From: Candidatus Dadabacteria bacterium
GTDB lineage: Bacteria; Desulfobacterota_D; UBA1144; Nemesobacterales; UBA2774
Length of the DNA: 50,407 bases
NCBI GenBank assembly: GCA_020054175.1
Contig: JAGVLR010000186.1
Coordinates: forward strand, 1 to 50,407
Direction: 5' to 3'
In this document: positions 24,158 to 32,277 of the stretch, piece by piece
Numbering within the stretch: the first letter of the stretch is position 1
How the letters are laid out: each line of letters starts with the position of its first letter
Position numbers and translations under genes: made by a program
The notes under the pieces: model-generated
What the model was told of the DNA's origin: nothing
Seen by the model: the letters and a program-made list of their open reading frames with translations, nothing else
The model's database searches: none

Positions 24158-24508
24158 CTATGTATCGGGGCCACCTTTTGTTCTACTGCTATTCTCCCAG
24201 TAAGCGGATGTTTGTACTTTATGAACCGTCCTTCCGCCGCTGACAAAAGTACGCGAGACGAGATATTCCCCGTGGCCGCCTTGTGGTATGTTTGCAGGGA
24301 AGGGCTTCCACGTCAACGCTTCCCGGGTGCGGCGGAGGGTGTTGCTCGTCTCGACAAGTGTGTCATGAACCCTCACATATTGTGTCTCGTCCATTACACA
24401 CATCTTCTGCAAATTCGACCACATAGTGATTGCATCTTGTACGACTGACACAGCATGAGCAATGTCCGCTTCGCGGTTCTCAATCTCCTTCACAAGTTCA
24501 CTCGCCAT
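24158..24508 (-). CDS. Phage protein with DUF551-like C-terminus
   Basis: 116 residues. The N-terminal 60 residues are helical. The C-terminal ~50, WKPFPANIPQGGHGEYLVS followed by HKVQTSAYWEN, recall the DUF551 pattern of small phage proteins. It overlaps the upstream gene by 11 bases. Function unknown. Confidence 0.5.
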   Translation of the reverse strand: MASELVKEIENREADIAHAVSVVQDAITMWSNLQKMCVMDETQYVRVHDTLVETSNTLRRTREALTWKPFPANIPQGGHGEYLVSRTFVSGGRTVHKVQTSAYWENSSRTKGGPDT

Positions 24509-24827
24509 CGGGGGCCTCCTTCGGCAGTGTCTTGAATTTTCTTAGCAGGTCTTTGTTCGCTTCCCATGCGTTGTATTCATCAAGCCTACTCTCCACGCTA
24601 CGAATAAATAGAAAAAGTTCTCCGCACTCTTTTTCCAACTCCTCCACACGCGCTTCGAGGGCGGCGAGGGCTTCCAAGACACACTTCATATCCTTCCCGT
24701 CCCAATAGTGAAGGTCTTTAATACCCGGCAACTTTTCGGCCTCATAAAGACGGGAGAATCGTCCTATAAACTCGTTTACTGTCTCCCGAGCATCTGTCAC
24801 CTTCTCTTTCAGCGTTTTCTCTGGCAT
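24498..24827 (-). CDS. Small coiled-coil protein
   Basis: 109 residues, largely helical with a coiled-coil core (EALAALEARVEELEKECGEL). It follows the methyltransferase in genomic order of transcription with no gap. Function unknown. Confidence 0.5.
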   Translation of the reverse strand: MPEKTLKEKVTDARETVNEFIGRFSRLYEAEKLPGIKDLHYWDGKDMKCVLEALAALEARVEELEKECGELFLFIRSVESRLDEYNAWEANKDLLRKFKTLPKEAPDGE

Positions 24828-26132
24828 TTAGTCCTCCTGCAATTCCTTCCATCTTGAGATAATCCTCGCTATCACGTTCGTACTGACAGCGTTTCCGAGG
24901 CACTTGTAGCGCTGCGTATCCGAGATTTCGACTCTACCCCCCCCCTCATCTATGCCCCATTCTGTCCACCTGTCAGGGAAACCTTGAAGGCGCTCACATT
25001 CCATGGGGGTCAGGCGACGGATACGGCGTTTCCATTCCGGGGTCGGTTCCTTCGAGGGCTTGCCATCTATGAGTTCCCTTTCGCCCTTCTGGAGGTATCC
25101 GCCAGAGGTAACGGCGTTAGCGGTTTCCGTAAGCACCGAGGGGATATTGTTAATGCCGGGGCCGCCGGAACCGTGCGCAACAAGTGTTGGACATATACCA
25201 TCCTGTCTAATACGAAACCCCTTATCTCCTTGGTAATCAGCGATTTGGACAGTCTGATAGTTCCTGCTCGCGTTCGCACGAATCGTTCCCGCATCTTCGC
25301 GATAAAAAGCCTCGCCGCTCTTATTTTCAATTCTGATTAGTGGCTCAAATATCAGCTTGTCCATGTCCGCCCTGTCGAATGCGTTTACTCCTCGGGTGTC
25401 AAGGCATCCCGAAGTGTTTTTGCCTCGTCCTCTAACAACGCTCCATTCTCGTATCTCCGAAGAATCCCCTCCATCGCCTTGCCAGACAGGAAATACTTCG
25501 GGTCCACATTCTCCTCCAAAACGTCCCGCAATGAAGATTCTTTCTCGGTTCTGCGGAAGTCCGTAGTCCTTAGTATTAAGAACTTGCCATGAGACTCGAT
25601 AGCCAAGGTCGGAGAGAACTCCAATAATGGCGACGATAGTTTTTCTATCGTCATGACTAAGTAGGCCCTCCACGTTTTCGAGTAGAAAATATCGGGGTCG
25701 CTTGTGCTCAAGAACCCGAGCGATTTCAAAAAATAATGTTCCTCTTGCATCCATAAATCCGGCTCTTTTTCCAGCAATGCTAAAAGCCTGGCACGGGAAT
25801 CCGCCGACAAGGAGGTCGAAGTCGGGGAGCTCTCGGGGATTAAGCTTAGTTGCGTCCCCGAAGTTTTTATGTTCGGGGAAGTGGCCGCGGTAGATTGCGG
25901 AGGCATATTTGTCAATTTCGGAGTATCCAATACATACTGCCCGCCGCCACCCAGGCTCGGCAAGGCAAACGCCTCGTTTTTCTTCCATAGTGGACCACTC
26001 TCCCCCGAACTGTATTTCAGGCTCGGCCTGTCGGGATTCCGGGTTTGCTGATTTAGTACCCATATATCCAAATGCTTCTTCAATCCCCACCTCGAAACCG
26101 CCTATTCCCGAGAACATGCTGAAATATTTCAA
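24828..26132 (-). CDS. C5-cytosine DNA methyltransferase
   Basis: A 434-residue solitary m5C methylase. Motif I is FSGIGGFEVGIEEAFG (residues 7-22), motif IV is GGFPCQAFS with the catalytic Cys, motif VI ENVEG, and motif VIII is QNRERIFIAG. The C-terminal LTPMECERLQGFPDRW and CLGNAVSTNVIA are motifs IX-X. About 35 residues are inserted between motifs I and II (RQAEPEIQFGGEWSTMEEKR). No matching restriction enzyme is near, so it probably protects phage DNA from host restriction. It overlaps its upstream neighbour by four bases. Confidence 0.92.
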   Translation of the reverse strand: MKYFSMFSGIGGFEVGIEEAFGYMGTKSANPESRQAEPEIQFGGEWSTMEEKRGVCLAEPGWRRAVCIGYSEIDKYASAIYRGHFPEHKNFGDATKLNPRELPDFDLLVGGFPCQAFSIAGKRAGFMDARGTLFFEIARVLEHKRPRYFLLENVEGLLSHDDRKTIVAIIGVLSDLGYRVSWQVLNTKDYGLPQNRERIFIAGRFGGECGPEVFPVWQGDGGDSSEIREWSVVRGRGKNTSGCLDTRGVNAFDRADMDKLIFEPLIRIENKSGEAFYREDAGTIRANASRNYQTVQIADYQGDKGFRIRQDGICPTLVAHGSGGPGINNIPSVLTETANAVTSGGYLQKGERELIDGKPSKEPTPEWKRRIRRLTPMECERLQGFPDRWTEWGIDEGGGRVEISDTQRYKCLGNAVSTNVIARIISRWKELQED

Positions 26133-26779
26133 TCACTTTCCACCTTGCTTACGGTCAGCCCGAGGCGGACGCGAGCTTCGCCGATGATTTTCTTCATAGT
26201 GCCGAAATCAGTCTCAACGTCCTCATCTGAAAGCGCCACCAGCGTCATTTCGCAGGGCTCGTCGCTGAAGAATCCGTGCTCCCACTCATTCGCAAGGAAA
26301 TATTCAACCGCACTATAAGGGGTATCCAGCAATTCCTCAACGTCTCCACCCTCATTCCTGAATCCCCACCACTCCGCCTTCACCTTCGACTTCTTGCGGG
26401 TGACGGTGAGCTGTGAAGCCTTCATCTTGCAATCCGCGTCGTACTCAAACTCCCACTCGCTCAAATCAAACTCGTATCTATCTTCCTTCATATCCTTCTC
26501 CTTCTTCGCTGCGTTCAGCTCCGCAATGGCCGCCTTCACCAGAGGCCAGTCGGCGAGGGGGATGCGAATATCACGGTTGTCCATATGTTCACAACCACCC
26601 CAAACATAAAGGGCGTTCTCTAGTTCGTAATAACGAGGACTTCCCACCGATGCCAATCGCACTCCATTACGTGCCGTGAACGCATCGAACCCCCTCTCCC
26701 TCTGGCACGTAATCCGAATAACGACAGTCTCCGCGTCCTCCGGGGTTAACAGTTCGTATGTGAGAAAGGGGGTATTCAT
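26129..26779 (-). CDS. Phage protein of unknown function
   Basis: 216 residues from ATG 26779, which overlaps the upstream stop (ATGA) and has GGGAG ahead. A longer frame to 26845 is unlikely. The middle holds a Lys-rich linker (NAAKKEKDMKEDRYEFD) between two alpha/beta halves. It may have arisen by fusion of two small genes. No motif is recognised. Confidence 0.5.
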   Translation of the reverse strand: MNTPFLTYELLTPEDAETVVIRITCQRERGFDAFTARNGVRLASVGSPRYYELENALYVWGGCEHMDNRDIRIPLADWPLVKAAIAELNAAKKEKDMKEDRYEFDLSEWEFEYDADCKMKASQLTVTRKKSKVKAEWWGFRNEGGDVEELLDTPYSAVEYFLANEWEHGFFSDEPCEMTLVALSDEDVETDFGTMKKIIGEARVRLGLTVSKVESD

Positions 26780-26973
26780 AGAGGCTCCCAGAAGATCGTT
26801 ATTTGCACCGCCTTGAGTTTCAGGTCTCGTTTGAGCTGAGTCCAAGAGAGATACCCGGTAGTCCGCTTAATCTGATCGATGGCATCTTTTTTAGAACGCC
26901 GTATTGTAAAGTGGCACAGCACCCAACCACTGCTCAAATGCTCGGCGATAGCCCATGCTGTTTGTTCTTTCAT
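26776..26973 (-). CDS. Small phage protein
   Basis: 65 residues (IAEHLSSGWVLCHFTIRRSKK). The start has AGGGAGG upstream and the stop overlaps the next gene by four bases. Function unknown. Confidence 0.5.
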   Translation of the reverse strand: MKEQTAWAIAEHLSSGWVLCHFTIRRSKKDAIDQIKRTTGYLSWTQLKRDLKLKAVQITIFWEPL

Positions 26974-27009
26974 CTTCCCTCCCTCACATCAGCTCTATGC
27001 ACTTCTCGC

Positions 27010-27588
27010 TTAGTACGGTTCATCCAGTTCTTTTATACCTATCTCGATTAGCAATGCGAACGACCGGTTCAACCAGCCCGTAATAAATTTCACCTGCGAC
27101 GGCGAGTTCGCAATCCTGCGGTTGTAGAATCTGATTCTGTGTAGCTGGAACTCGCGGAGAAGCGTCCGCAGATTGTCGTCGCCGCTTGCCAACGCCATCT
27201 TCGTTTCACCAAGCGTGCCGGGGCCTATATCGCCATCTACCTGCCAGGGACGGCCGTTCGCGGCATTGACGCGGTAGTATCCAAGCGACCGGAGCGACCG
27301 TTGCAGGAACTTCGCTCCTCGGCCAACACCCATATTGAACGCTGCATCCCAGACCAGAACGTCTATCGGATACGGCAGGTCGTCGCATCGGCACTTGTCC
27401 CAGTATTCACGTCGAGCTATCTGTTGAGCCTGATGCTCCGTGAGATTTCGCACATCTACGGTTGGATGGAAAACTTGGGCGATTCCCCATTTCGTCGTAC
27501 CTCCAGGGTCTCCGGGCACGGTATGAACCTTGCCGCCCCCTTCCCACATCATCGTGAACCGCCATGCCCGGCTGAACGATTCTTTCAT
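27010..27588 (-). CDS. Endolysin, GH108 N-acetylmuramidase
   Basis: A 192-residue peptidoglycan hydrolase. The N-terminus matches GH108: MMWEGGGKVHTVPGDPGGTTKWGI, with the catalytic Glu in WEGG (residue ~16) and the DPGGTTxxGI motif. A second helix region, DAAFNMGVGRGAKFLQ, and a C-terminal peptidoglycan-binding segment (ANGRPWQVDGDIGPGT) complete it. It cuts the glycan backbone at lysis. There is no signal peptide, so a holin should release it. Its ATG overlaps the stop of an HNH endonuclease gene. Confidence 0.88.
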   Translation of the reverse strand: MKESFSRAWRFTMMWEGGGKVHTVPGDPGGTTKWGIAQVFHPTVDVRNLTEHQAQQIARREYWDKCRCDDLPYPIDVLVWDAAFNMGVGRGAKFLQRSLRSLGYYRVNAANGRPWQVDGDIGPGTLGETKMALASGDDNLRTLLREFQLHRIRFYNRRIANSPSQVKFITGWLNRSFALLIEIGIKELDEPY

Positions 27589-28364
27589 TTGTGAGTCCCC
27601 AATATTGGCTCCGTGAACGCTTTTTCAACGGGCCATACTTTGAGACGGGAACTGAGGGTTGCGCGAGAAATTCCCAATTCAATAGCCCAATCCGATAGAA
27701 CCATTTCCCGGCCTTGGTATTTGATTACAATGTTTGACCTTCGATTTCGAGATTGTTCGGCATTTGTAGCCCACTTGCAGTTATCGGGAGAATAGCCTTC
27801 GTCGTTTTTGATTCGCTCGATCATAGCTTGTTTGAATGGCTTACGGCCCATATCGGCGAGGAAGTTTTCAAAAGAATTAAGCCAACGCTCGTAGACCGTA
27901 ATACCGCGACCGCCATAGTTTTTATAGGACTTATTCCGTGGATTACAACAGCGGCTTTTTATATGACACCAGACAACATACTCTGGACTATATCGACCTT
28001 GCCCACGTTTCTCTCCATGCTTCGTGTTTGCTTGGCAGGCAATTTCATCCCGGAGGCACCCACAGGATTTCGACTTCCCGGAGCGCAGGTTGGAAAGAGC
28101 AACGATCTTCTCCGTCCCGCAATCGCAGAGGCATAGGTAGTGTCTACGTGTCCCTTTGCGTTCCACTTCTCGAAGCATCGTCCAGTAGTGAATCTTTCTA
28201 CCGGCGAAATCCTCTCCCTTGAAATGCAAATGTGGTTTTGTTGACTTGGCTGCACATCGAAGGTCGCAATGCTTCCTTTTCTTAAATAGAGAGGGTGCCT
28301 CTAGTTGCCCTTTTGTATTGACCTTCCGGTGTAATTGTTTTCCGCAATAATTGCATGTACTCAT
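27585..28364 (-). CDS. HNH-type homing endonuclease, copy 1
   Basis: 259 residues. The N-terminus has several CxxC knuckles (MSTCNYCGK; CLCDCGTEK; SKSCGCLR). The core has YGGRGITVYERWL and FENFLADMGRKP, with ERIKNDEGYSPDNCKWAT and QSRNRRSN, the HNH-like pattern of free-standing phage homing enzymes. Two relatives lie at 37853 and 43745. It is inserted between a small gene and the endolysin, and its stop overlaps the endolysin start. Confidence 0.8.
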   Translation of the reverse strand: MSTCNYCGKQLHRKVNTKGQLEAPSLFKKRKHCDLRCAAKSTKPHLHFKGEDFAGRKIHYWTMLREVERKGTRRHYLCLCDCGTEKIVALSNLRSGKSKSCGCLRDEIACQANTKHGEKRGQGRYSPEYVVWCHIKSRCCNPRNKSYKNYGGRGITVYERWLNSFENFLADMGRKPFKQAMIERIKNDEGYSPDNCKWATNAEQSRNRRSNIVIKYQGREMVLSDWAIELGISRATLSSRLKVWPVEKAFTEPILGTHK

Positions 28365-28365
28365 A

Positions 28366-28440
28366 TTATTCTCCCCACTCGAAGTATCGCCTGTAGCCCT
28401 CGTAAAACTCCTTCCGCCTAACGTCCATGTTGGGGTTCAT
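28366..28440 (-). CDS. Possible 24-residue peptide
   Basis: ATG 28440 overlaps the previous stop (ATGA). The frame runs 24 codons (MNPNMDVRRKEFYEGYRRYF and four more). It fills the gap before the homing endonuclease. It could be a truncated remnant of a gene disrupted by that insertion. Confidence 0.35.
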   Translation of the reverse strand: MNPNMDVRRKEFYEGYRRYFEWGE

Positions 28441-28661
28441 TCGTGCGCCTCCTTGAAAGCCTTTCGTTTCATCTCCGCCGTACAGTCGCAGTCCATATCG
28501 CCGCAAGCCCCGCAATACTTCCCGTTCAGATAATTGTTATAGACCACACTTTCGCAATCCGGACAGAGAAAGGTTTCTTCGCCGTACGAGGTCATTTGCT
28601 TTAACGGGAATCCCCGCTTGCACTCAGAACACCCCACTAGAGTTTGTAGTCGCTCGCTCAC
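28437..28661 (-). CDS. Multi-zinc-ribbon small protein
   Basis: 74 residues with CSECKRGF, FLCPDCE and YCGACGDMDCDC: four Cys clusters that could hold two zinc ions. It overlaps the sigma factor stop by four bases (ATGA), so the two genes are likely co-translated. Function unknown. Confidence 0.65.
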   Translation of the reverse strand: MSERLQTLVGCSECKRGFPLKQMTSYGEETFLCPDCESVVYNNYLNGKYCGACGDMDCDCTAEMKRKAFKEAHE

Positions 28662-29620
28662 TCTCCGCCTCCCTGAATCACGGTCAGAACAACGCGCTCT
28701 GCTACGATCCTCTTATGCTTCCCGCCGAAGTCGAGCTCTATCCGTAGCCTCTCCAGAGCCCGCACCTCTATCTGCCTGATACGCTCCCGAGTCAATCCCC
28801 ATCTCTCGCCTATTTCGTCGAGCGATTCGCCCCCCCCCTTGCCGCTCAATCCGAACCGGCGGGTGATTATATCCCGCTCCCGAGGGCGGAGTACGGTCAT
28901 AGCTGATTGCAGAATCGCACTCATTTCGGAGTGGTAGACTACATTTACAGGGTCGGGGGCTTTCTCGTCTATCAGCATGTCCTCAAACGTCGTCCCTCCA
29001 TCATCGTGAAGGAGGCTGTCGAGGGAGACGTAGGAGCTTTTCGCAGAAGAGCGCCGGGCTAATCGGAAAGTTTCCTTCATCCTCTCGGAGACGTCCTCGG
29101 GGACTTCTATTCCTTGCCGGTCGAGTCTCCCCAGCTGCTCGAATAAATACTCGGGCACGTGAATCAGGCTATCGTTGAATATGAATCTCTGGACGGCCTG
29201 ATATATCCAGTACGCCGCGTGTGTCGTGAGCTTCGATTTAGCAGGATCGTAATTCTTTATCGACCTCTGCCAGCCGAGTACGCACTCTTGTACCAGGTCG
29301 TCGAATTTGGCTGTCGGTACGGAGATGGAATACTTCGCGGCGCATTTCAGGATGAACCGGAAGTTCTGCTCTATGCTGAGGTTCTGGTATTCGAGGTAAG
29401 CTTTCTCCGCCTTCTCTCTGTTCGCCCCTCGGGCCTTCTTAAGAGCATCGCGCCTTCTGACCAGCTCTTTAGTGAACTCGTCTCTGGCCTTACCTGTGAG
29501 GTGCTTTACCCTGAGCGCCTCGCGGGGATAAGTCTCGTTAACGTAATTCCAGAAAGCCGCGCTCCTGCCGTGGCCTCTTATACTCGTGAACTCCGTGATA
29601 TTTCTAGCCAGTCCTTTCAT
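28658..29620 (-). CDS. Phage-encoded sigma-70 family factor
   Basis: 320 residues from ATG 29620, which has GGAGG seven bases upstream and follows the previous stop by two bases. Region 2 is NLSIEQNFRFILKCAAKYS through FDDLVQECVLGWQRSI and YDPAKSKLTTHAAYWIYQAV. Region 4 is LRPRERDIITRRFGLSG, then ESLDEIGERWGLTRERIRQI and EVRALERLR. Region 3 (VSLDSLLHDDGG) lies between. The factor would redirect host RNA polymerase, most likely to late promoters. Confidence 0.9.
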   Translation of the reverse strand: MKGLARNITEFTSIRGHGRSAAFWNYVNETYPREALRVKHLTGKARDEFTKELVRRRDALKKARGANREKAEKAYLEYQNLSIEQNFRFILKCAAKYSISVPTAKFDDLVQECVLGWQRSIKNYDPAKSKLTTHAAYWIYQAVQRFIFNDSLIHVPEYLFEQLGRLDRQGIEVPEDVSERMKETFRLARRSSAKSSYVSLDSLLHDDGGTTFEDMLIDEKAPDPVNVVYHSEMSAILQSAMTVLRPRERDIITRRFGLSGKGGGESLDEIGERWGLTRERIRQIEVRALERLRIELDFGGKHKRIVAERVVLTVIQGGGE

Positions 29621-29622
29621 CT

Positions 29623-29979
29623 CTAACCTCCGGGGATATTTGGTATCTCGAAGTAATAGTCGGATCGACCCTTTTTGTTCCCCAAGCCCTGCTGATTCCG
29701 TATCCAATAAACGCCGTATATATGCTCGGCCATGACAAGATAGTCTCTCACGAATGTATTCAGGTGCTTCTCTTTAAAATCCTTCACGACACCTTGGGCG
29801 GGAGTAATCATCCGCTTTAGTCCATGCTCGACGAAGAAGTTGTGAAGGTCTTCCGGGCTCCTCACCACGAGGAAGATAGAGCCGCTCCGCTCGACGCGCT
29901 TCTTCTCTTTCTCCTGCCAGGGTGAGAGTTTCCCTTTCGGGGTCTTCAGCTCTGCATGAACGGGGATCGGGTAGTTCAA
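29623..29979 (-). CDS. VRR-NUC-like nuclease, apparently circularly permuted
   Basis: 118 residues. It begins VHAELKTPKGKLSPWQ, the E-x-K and Q of a VRR-NUC PD-(D/E)xK nuclease, then SGSIFLVVRSPEDL, the usual end of that domain. Yet the C-terminus reads WIRNQQGLGNKKGRSDYYF, which in VRR-NUC proteins normally precedes the E-x-K strand. The end (IPNIPGG) and start (MNYPIPVHAELK) would join naturally. Active residues D107, E10, K12 and Q22 are all present. It might be a Holliday-junction or flap nuclease of the recombination module. Confidence 0.6.
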   Translation of the reverse strand: MNYPIPVHAELKTPKGKLSPWQEKEKKRVERSGSIFLVVRSPEDLHNFFVEHGLKRMITPAQGVVKDFKEKHLNTFVRDYLVMAEHIYGVYWIRNQQGLGNKKGRSDYYFEIPNIPGG

Positions 29980-30380
29980 TCTTCGTCCTCGCTGAATAGT
30001 GGAGTTTGAACGGCGAGCCTCTCGAACTTCTTCTGAAATTCATCGCTGGCAAACATCGTCTCTTTAAGTTGACCCCCGGAAATCTCTACGACGTGAATAT
30101 GTCCGGCCTCTCCGTCCAGCCAGCCTTCGACTCCGTTCTTGACTATACGTATTGACTTCGGCTCGGTGAGACGCTTCGCCAAAACTTTCTTGGGAATAGT
30201 CCAGTATTCCGTGTAGTCAGAATAATCCGGGGCTTCGCCAATAACGCCTTGATTGGCCTTCAGGTTGTCGATGGCTTTCTCTGCGGCTTCCTCGAACTCT
30301 TCAATGGAATCGAAATGAGCCCGCGCGTTTCCTTCGCCGTCACTGATTGTCATGCTTACTTTCTCGCTTTCTTTCGACAT
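29976..30380 (-). CDS. Phage protein of unknown function
   Basis: 134 residues, acidic, with helices at the start (FDSIEEFEEAAEKAIDNLKA) and a beta segment (KSIRIVKNGVEGWLDG). It overlaps the downstream nuclease gene by four bases. No family is recognised. Confidence 0.5.
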   Translation of the reverse strand: MSKESEKVSMTISDGEGNARAHFDSIEEFEEAAEKAIDNLKANQGVIGEAPDYSDYTEYWTIPKKVLAKRLTEPKSIRIVKNGVEGWLDGEAGHIHVVEISGGQLKETMFASDEFQKKFERLAVQTPLFSEDED

Positions 30381-30616
30381 GTCGTTTCTCCTTCACGTTT
30401 GATTTTCACAACCGGCTTGCCGAGCTTGACCGGTTCATAGTCACTCGGCCTCACCTTGTCCTCGCCGAATCCGAGCGACCAGTCCTCCCAGACTTCCACC
30501 TTCCCGGTTCCGTTACACACGGTGCACCCGCACGTATGAGGACACAGTTGACTCGGACACTGGACGGTTCCCGTACCGTTACAGATTTTGCAGGGCTGGA
30601 TGTTGGGCGTCACCAT
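30356..30616 (-). CDS. DnaJ-type zinc-finger protein
   Basis: 86 residues. PCKICNGTGTVQC and GCTVCNGTGKVEV carry two CxxCxGxG motifs, flanking CPSQLCPHTC. The rest is a charged tail. This is the second such protein in the early operon. It overlaps both neighbours slightly. Possible roles are protein binding or co-chaperone mimicry. Confidence 0.65.
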   Translation of the reverse strand: MVTPNIQPCKICNGTGTVQCPSQLCPHTCGCTVCNGTGKVEVWEDWSLGFGEDKVRPSDYEPVKLGKPVVKIKREGETTCRKKARK

Positions 30617-30903
30617 TTCGTCGGGCCTCCGTACTCCGGCGAGAAATCCTTCAAGCGGTCGTCTATATCGCCGGAGGGGAGAGAAGAGACAGAAGGAACG
30701 GGACTATTTAGGAGATCATGCATACGCCCAATGTCGAGACGATACAATCCATCTGCCCTGTCGCGATATAAAAGTGACTCGTTGTCAGCGCGTCCGACTG
30801 TCCGTTGCTCCGCCTCCTCCATCAGCGCCCGCAGGCAGTATCCGAACGTCACTGCGCATATAAGCGCAAGGGCGAACAAAACATATAGAGCTTCAATCGG
30901 CAT
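30610..30903 (-). CDS. Small membrane protein
   Basis: 97 residues from ATG 30903 (GGGAGG upstream). One N-terminal membrane segment (ALYVLFALALICAVTFGY) is followed by a charged tail. A spanin- or holin-like role is possible but not shown. Confidence 0.5.
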   Translation of the reverse strand: MPIEALYVLFALALICAVTFGYCLRALMEEAEQRTVGRADNESLLYRDRADGLYRLDIGRMHDLLNSPVPSVSSLPSGDIDDRLKDFSPEYGGPTKW

Positions 30904-31099
30904 CGCTTTTCCTCCCTGGTATGTCTTGCCAATGCGTAACCTCTTTGCCCGAGGGGACATCTCGGAGCACTTTGTCTACGTCCTTCAACCTCCACTCTCC
31001 CCGCTCGTGGCTGTAGCTCCCCGTGAACGGCCCGGAGCCCCGGAGGTAGATGATTACTGTGCGCGTGTTGTCCGGGGGCTTGGAAGCGGGGAATCTCAA
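30893..31099 (-). CDS. Small DUF551-like protein
   Basis: 68 residues with the pattern VIIYLRGSGPFTGSYS ... EWRLKDV ... VTHWQDIPG, as in short DUF551 proteins of phages. It overlaps its neighbours. Function unknown. Confidence 0.5.
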   Translation of the reverse strand: MRFPASKPPDNTRTVIIYLRGSGPFTGSYSHERGEWRLKDVDKVLRDVPSGKEVTHWQDIPGRKSDAD

Positions 31100-31386
31100 G
31101 GGCGGGCCTCCTGGGTTTTGAGATAATCGAAAAGTGTCGGGGTTGTAATCTCCGCCTCTATTTCCTTGTAGTAGCGGATTCCGAATCCAAAGTACTTCGT
31201 GCTCAGCTCGACACCGTACCCACGCCGGCCGAGTCCTGCCGCCCAGGTGATTACGTCGTTCTGGAATGGGAAGTTGCCAGGATTGAGCTCCCCCGGCGAA
31301 ACGGCGAACCCCGACTTCGAGGCGAGTACCACCTTGCCTTCGAGGAATGCGCTGTAATCGGGATTCGCTGTAGTTGCCGCGTTCAT
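31096..31386 (-). CDS. Small protein resembling a methyltransferase C-terminus
   Basis: 96 residues. FPFQNDVITWAAGLGRRGYGVELSTKYF and the end TPTLFDYL recall the last part of amino-DNA methyltransferases, where 'GRR..G.EL...Y' follows the SAM motif. No catalytic DPPY-type motif is present, so it is either a fragment or a different protein. Function unknown. Confidence 0.45.
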   Translation of the reverse strand: MNAATTANPDYSAFLEGKVVLASKSGFAVSPGELNPGNFPFQNDVITWAAGLGRRGYGVELSTKYFGFGIRYYKEIEAEITTPTLFDYLKTQEARP

Positions 31387-31406
31387 GTTGAACCTCTTCC
31401 AGTCTT

Positions 31407-31862
31407 TTAAGGCTTAATCCCGAAGAGCTGAGGGTAAGTCTTGATCGCGTGATCTATATCAGGGGATTTCAGATACCCCTTGTTGCGGGCCAAATCCTCC
31501 TGGATATTGATATGGGAGGGTCCCTGTTTGAATACCTGCCATATCTTGAACACGGCCTCTATCCCGGTCCTGATATAGGCTTCGGAAAATGCGCTACCGG
31601 AGCCGTGGAACTCGGCGAGCCCCCTCTGCACCAAACCCTCACGCGCTTCTGACTTGGCCACAGTAATTTCCTCGTCGCTCGCTCCGTCATCAATCATCGC
31701 CTGTATGGCATCCCAAGCTGCCTGAACACCCTCAAGGATGAACTCCAGCAGCTTCGGGGCCTGAGCCGCGAGGTCTGCCACTATTCGGGCAAAGAAGCCG
31801 ATGGTCCCGGCGTACTTAATGCCGAGCTGCACGGCTGTTGAGAGAAAATCAATTATCGACAT
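31407..31862 (-). CDS. Phage protein with an amphipathic N-terminus
   Basis: 151 residues. An alpha-helical N-terminus (MSIIDFLSTAVQLGIKYAGTIGFFARIV) could touch membranes. The rest is helical (DDGASDEEITVAKSEARE). It lies in the cluster of small membrane genes between sigma factor and replication. No family is recognised. Confidence 0.5.
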   Translation of the reverse strand: MSIIDFLSTAVQLGIKYAGTIGFFARIVADLAAQAPKLLEFILEGVQAAWDAIQAMIDDGASDEEITVAKSEAREGLVQRGLAEFHGSGSAFSEAYIRTGIEAVFKIWQVFKQGPSHINIQEDLARNKGYLKSPDIDHAIKTYPQLFGIKP

Positions 31863-31883
31863 ACTTACCTCCTGAAAATGGGT

Positions 31884-32072
31884 TTATTTTCGATCTACAA
31901 TCGCCGCTACGGCCATGACTGTGACAATCAGGGCGATAATCAGAACCCCGGGAATCCATAGGGGGCTCAGCACCCAAAGCCATGACCAGTCGATCAAGCC
32001 CGCGAGCTTAAGGCCGATAAAGAGAATCGTCAGCAGCCCGAAGAATCCGATATTTCCACTCACATTTTTCAC
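31884..32072 (-). CDS. Two-helix membrane protein, candidate holin
   Basis: 62 residues with two transmembrane segments (IGFFGLLTILFIGLKLAGLI; LWIPGVLIIALIVTVMAVAA). The IGFFGLLTxLFIxLKLxGxIxWSWxWV pattern matches a common small phage/bacterial membrane family (fragile-X-F-like). The size and topology would suit a holin for the endolysin, but the family has no proven function. Confidence 0.55.
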   Translation of the reverse strand: MKNVSGNIGFFGLLTILFIGLKLAGLIDWSWLWVLSPLWIPGVLIIALIVTVMAVAAIVDRK

Positions 32073-32269
32073 CGTTTCCTCTCCTTCACGATAAACTCCC
32101 GATTCTTCAAGCTCTCAATCTGCTCATCCGTCATGGGCCAGCCCTCAACCGGGTCTTGCTCGATGATGCGCCTGCGTGAATCCTTCTTCGCGGGGCGTGC
32201 GTCGATTCGGCGAATCGGTTGACCGTAAAACGCGCAGTAGTGAGCGTTACAGACTATGTCCTTTGGCAT
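32069..32269 (-). CDS. Small basic phage protein
   Basis: 66 residues with VCNAHYCAFYG near the start and a basic C-terminus. It overlaps the membrane protein start by four bases. Function unknown. Confidence 0.5.
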   Translation of the reverse strand: MPKDIVCNAHYCAFYGQPIRRIDARPAKKDSRRRIIEQDPVEGWPMTDEQIESLKNREFIVKERKR

Positions 32270-32277
32270 TGTTTCCC

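Noticed and set aside
25385..26083. 232-codon minus-strand ORF inside the methylase gene
   Set aside because: It is out of frame with the methylase, which has all conserved motifs in order.
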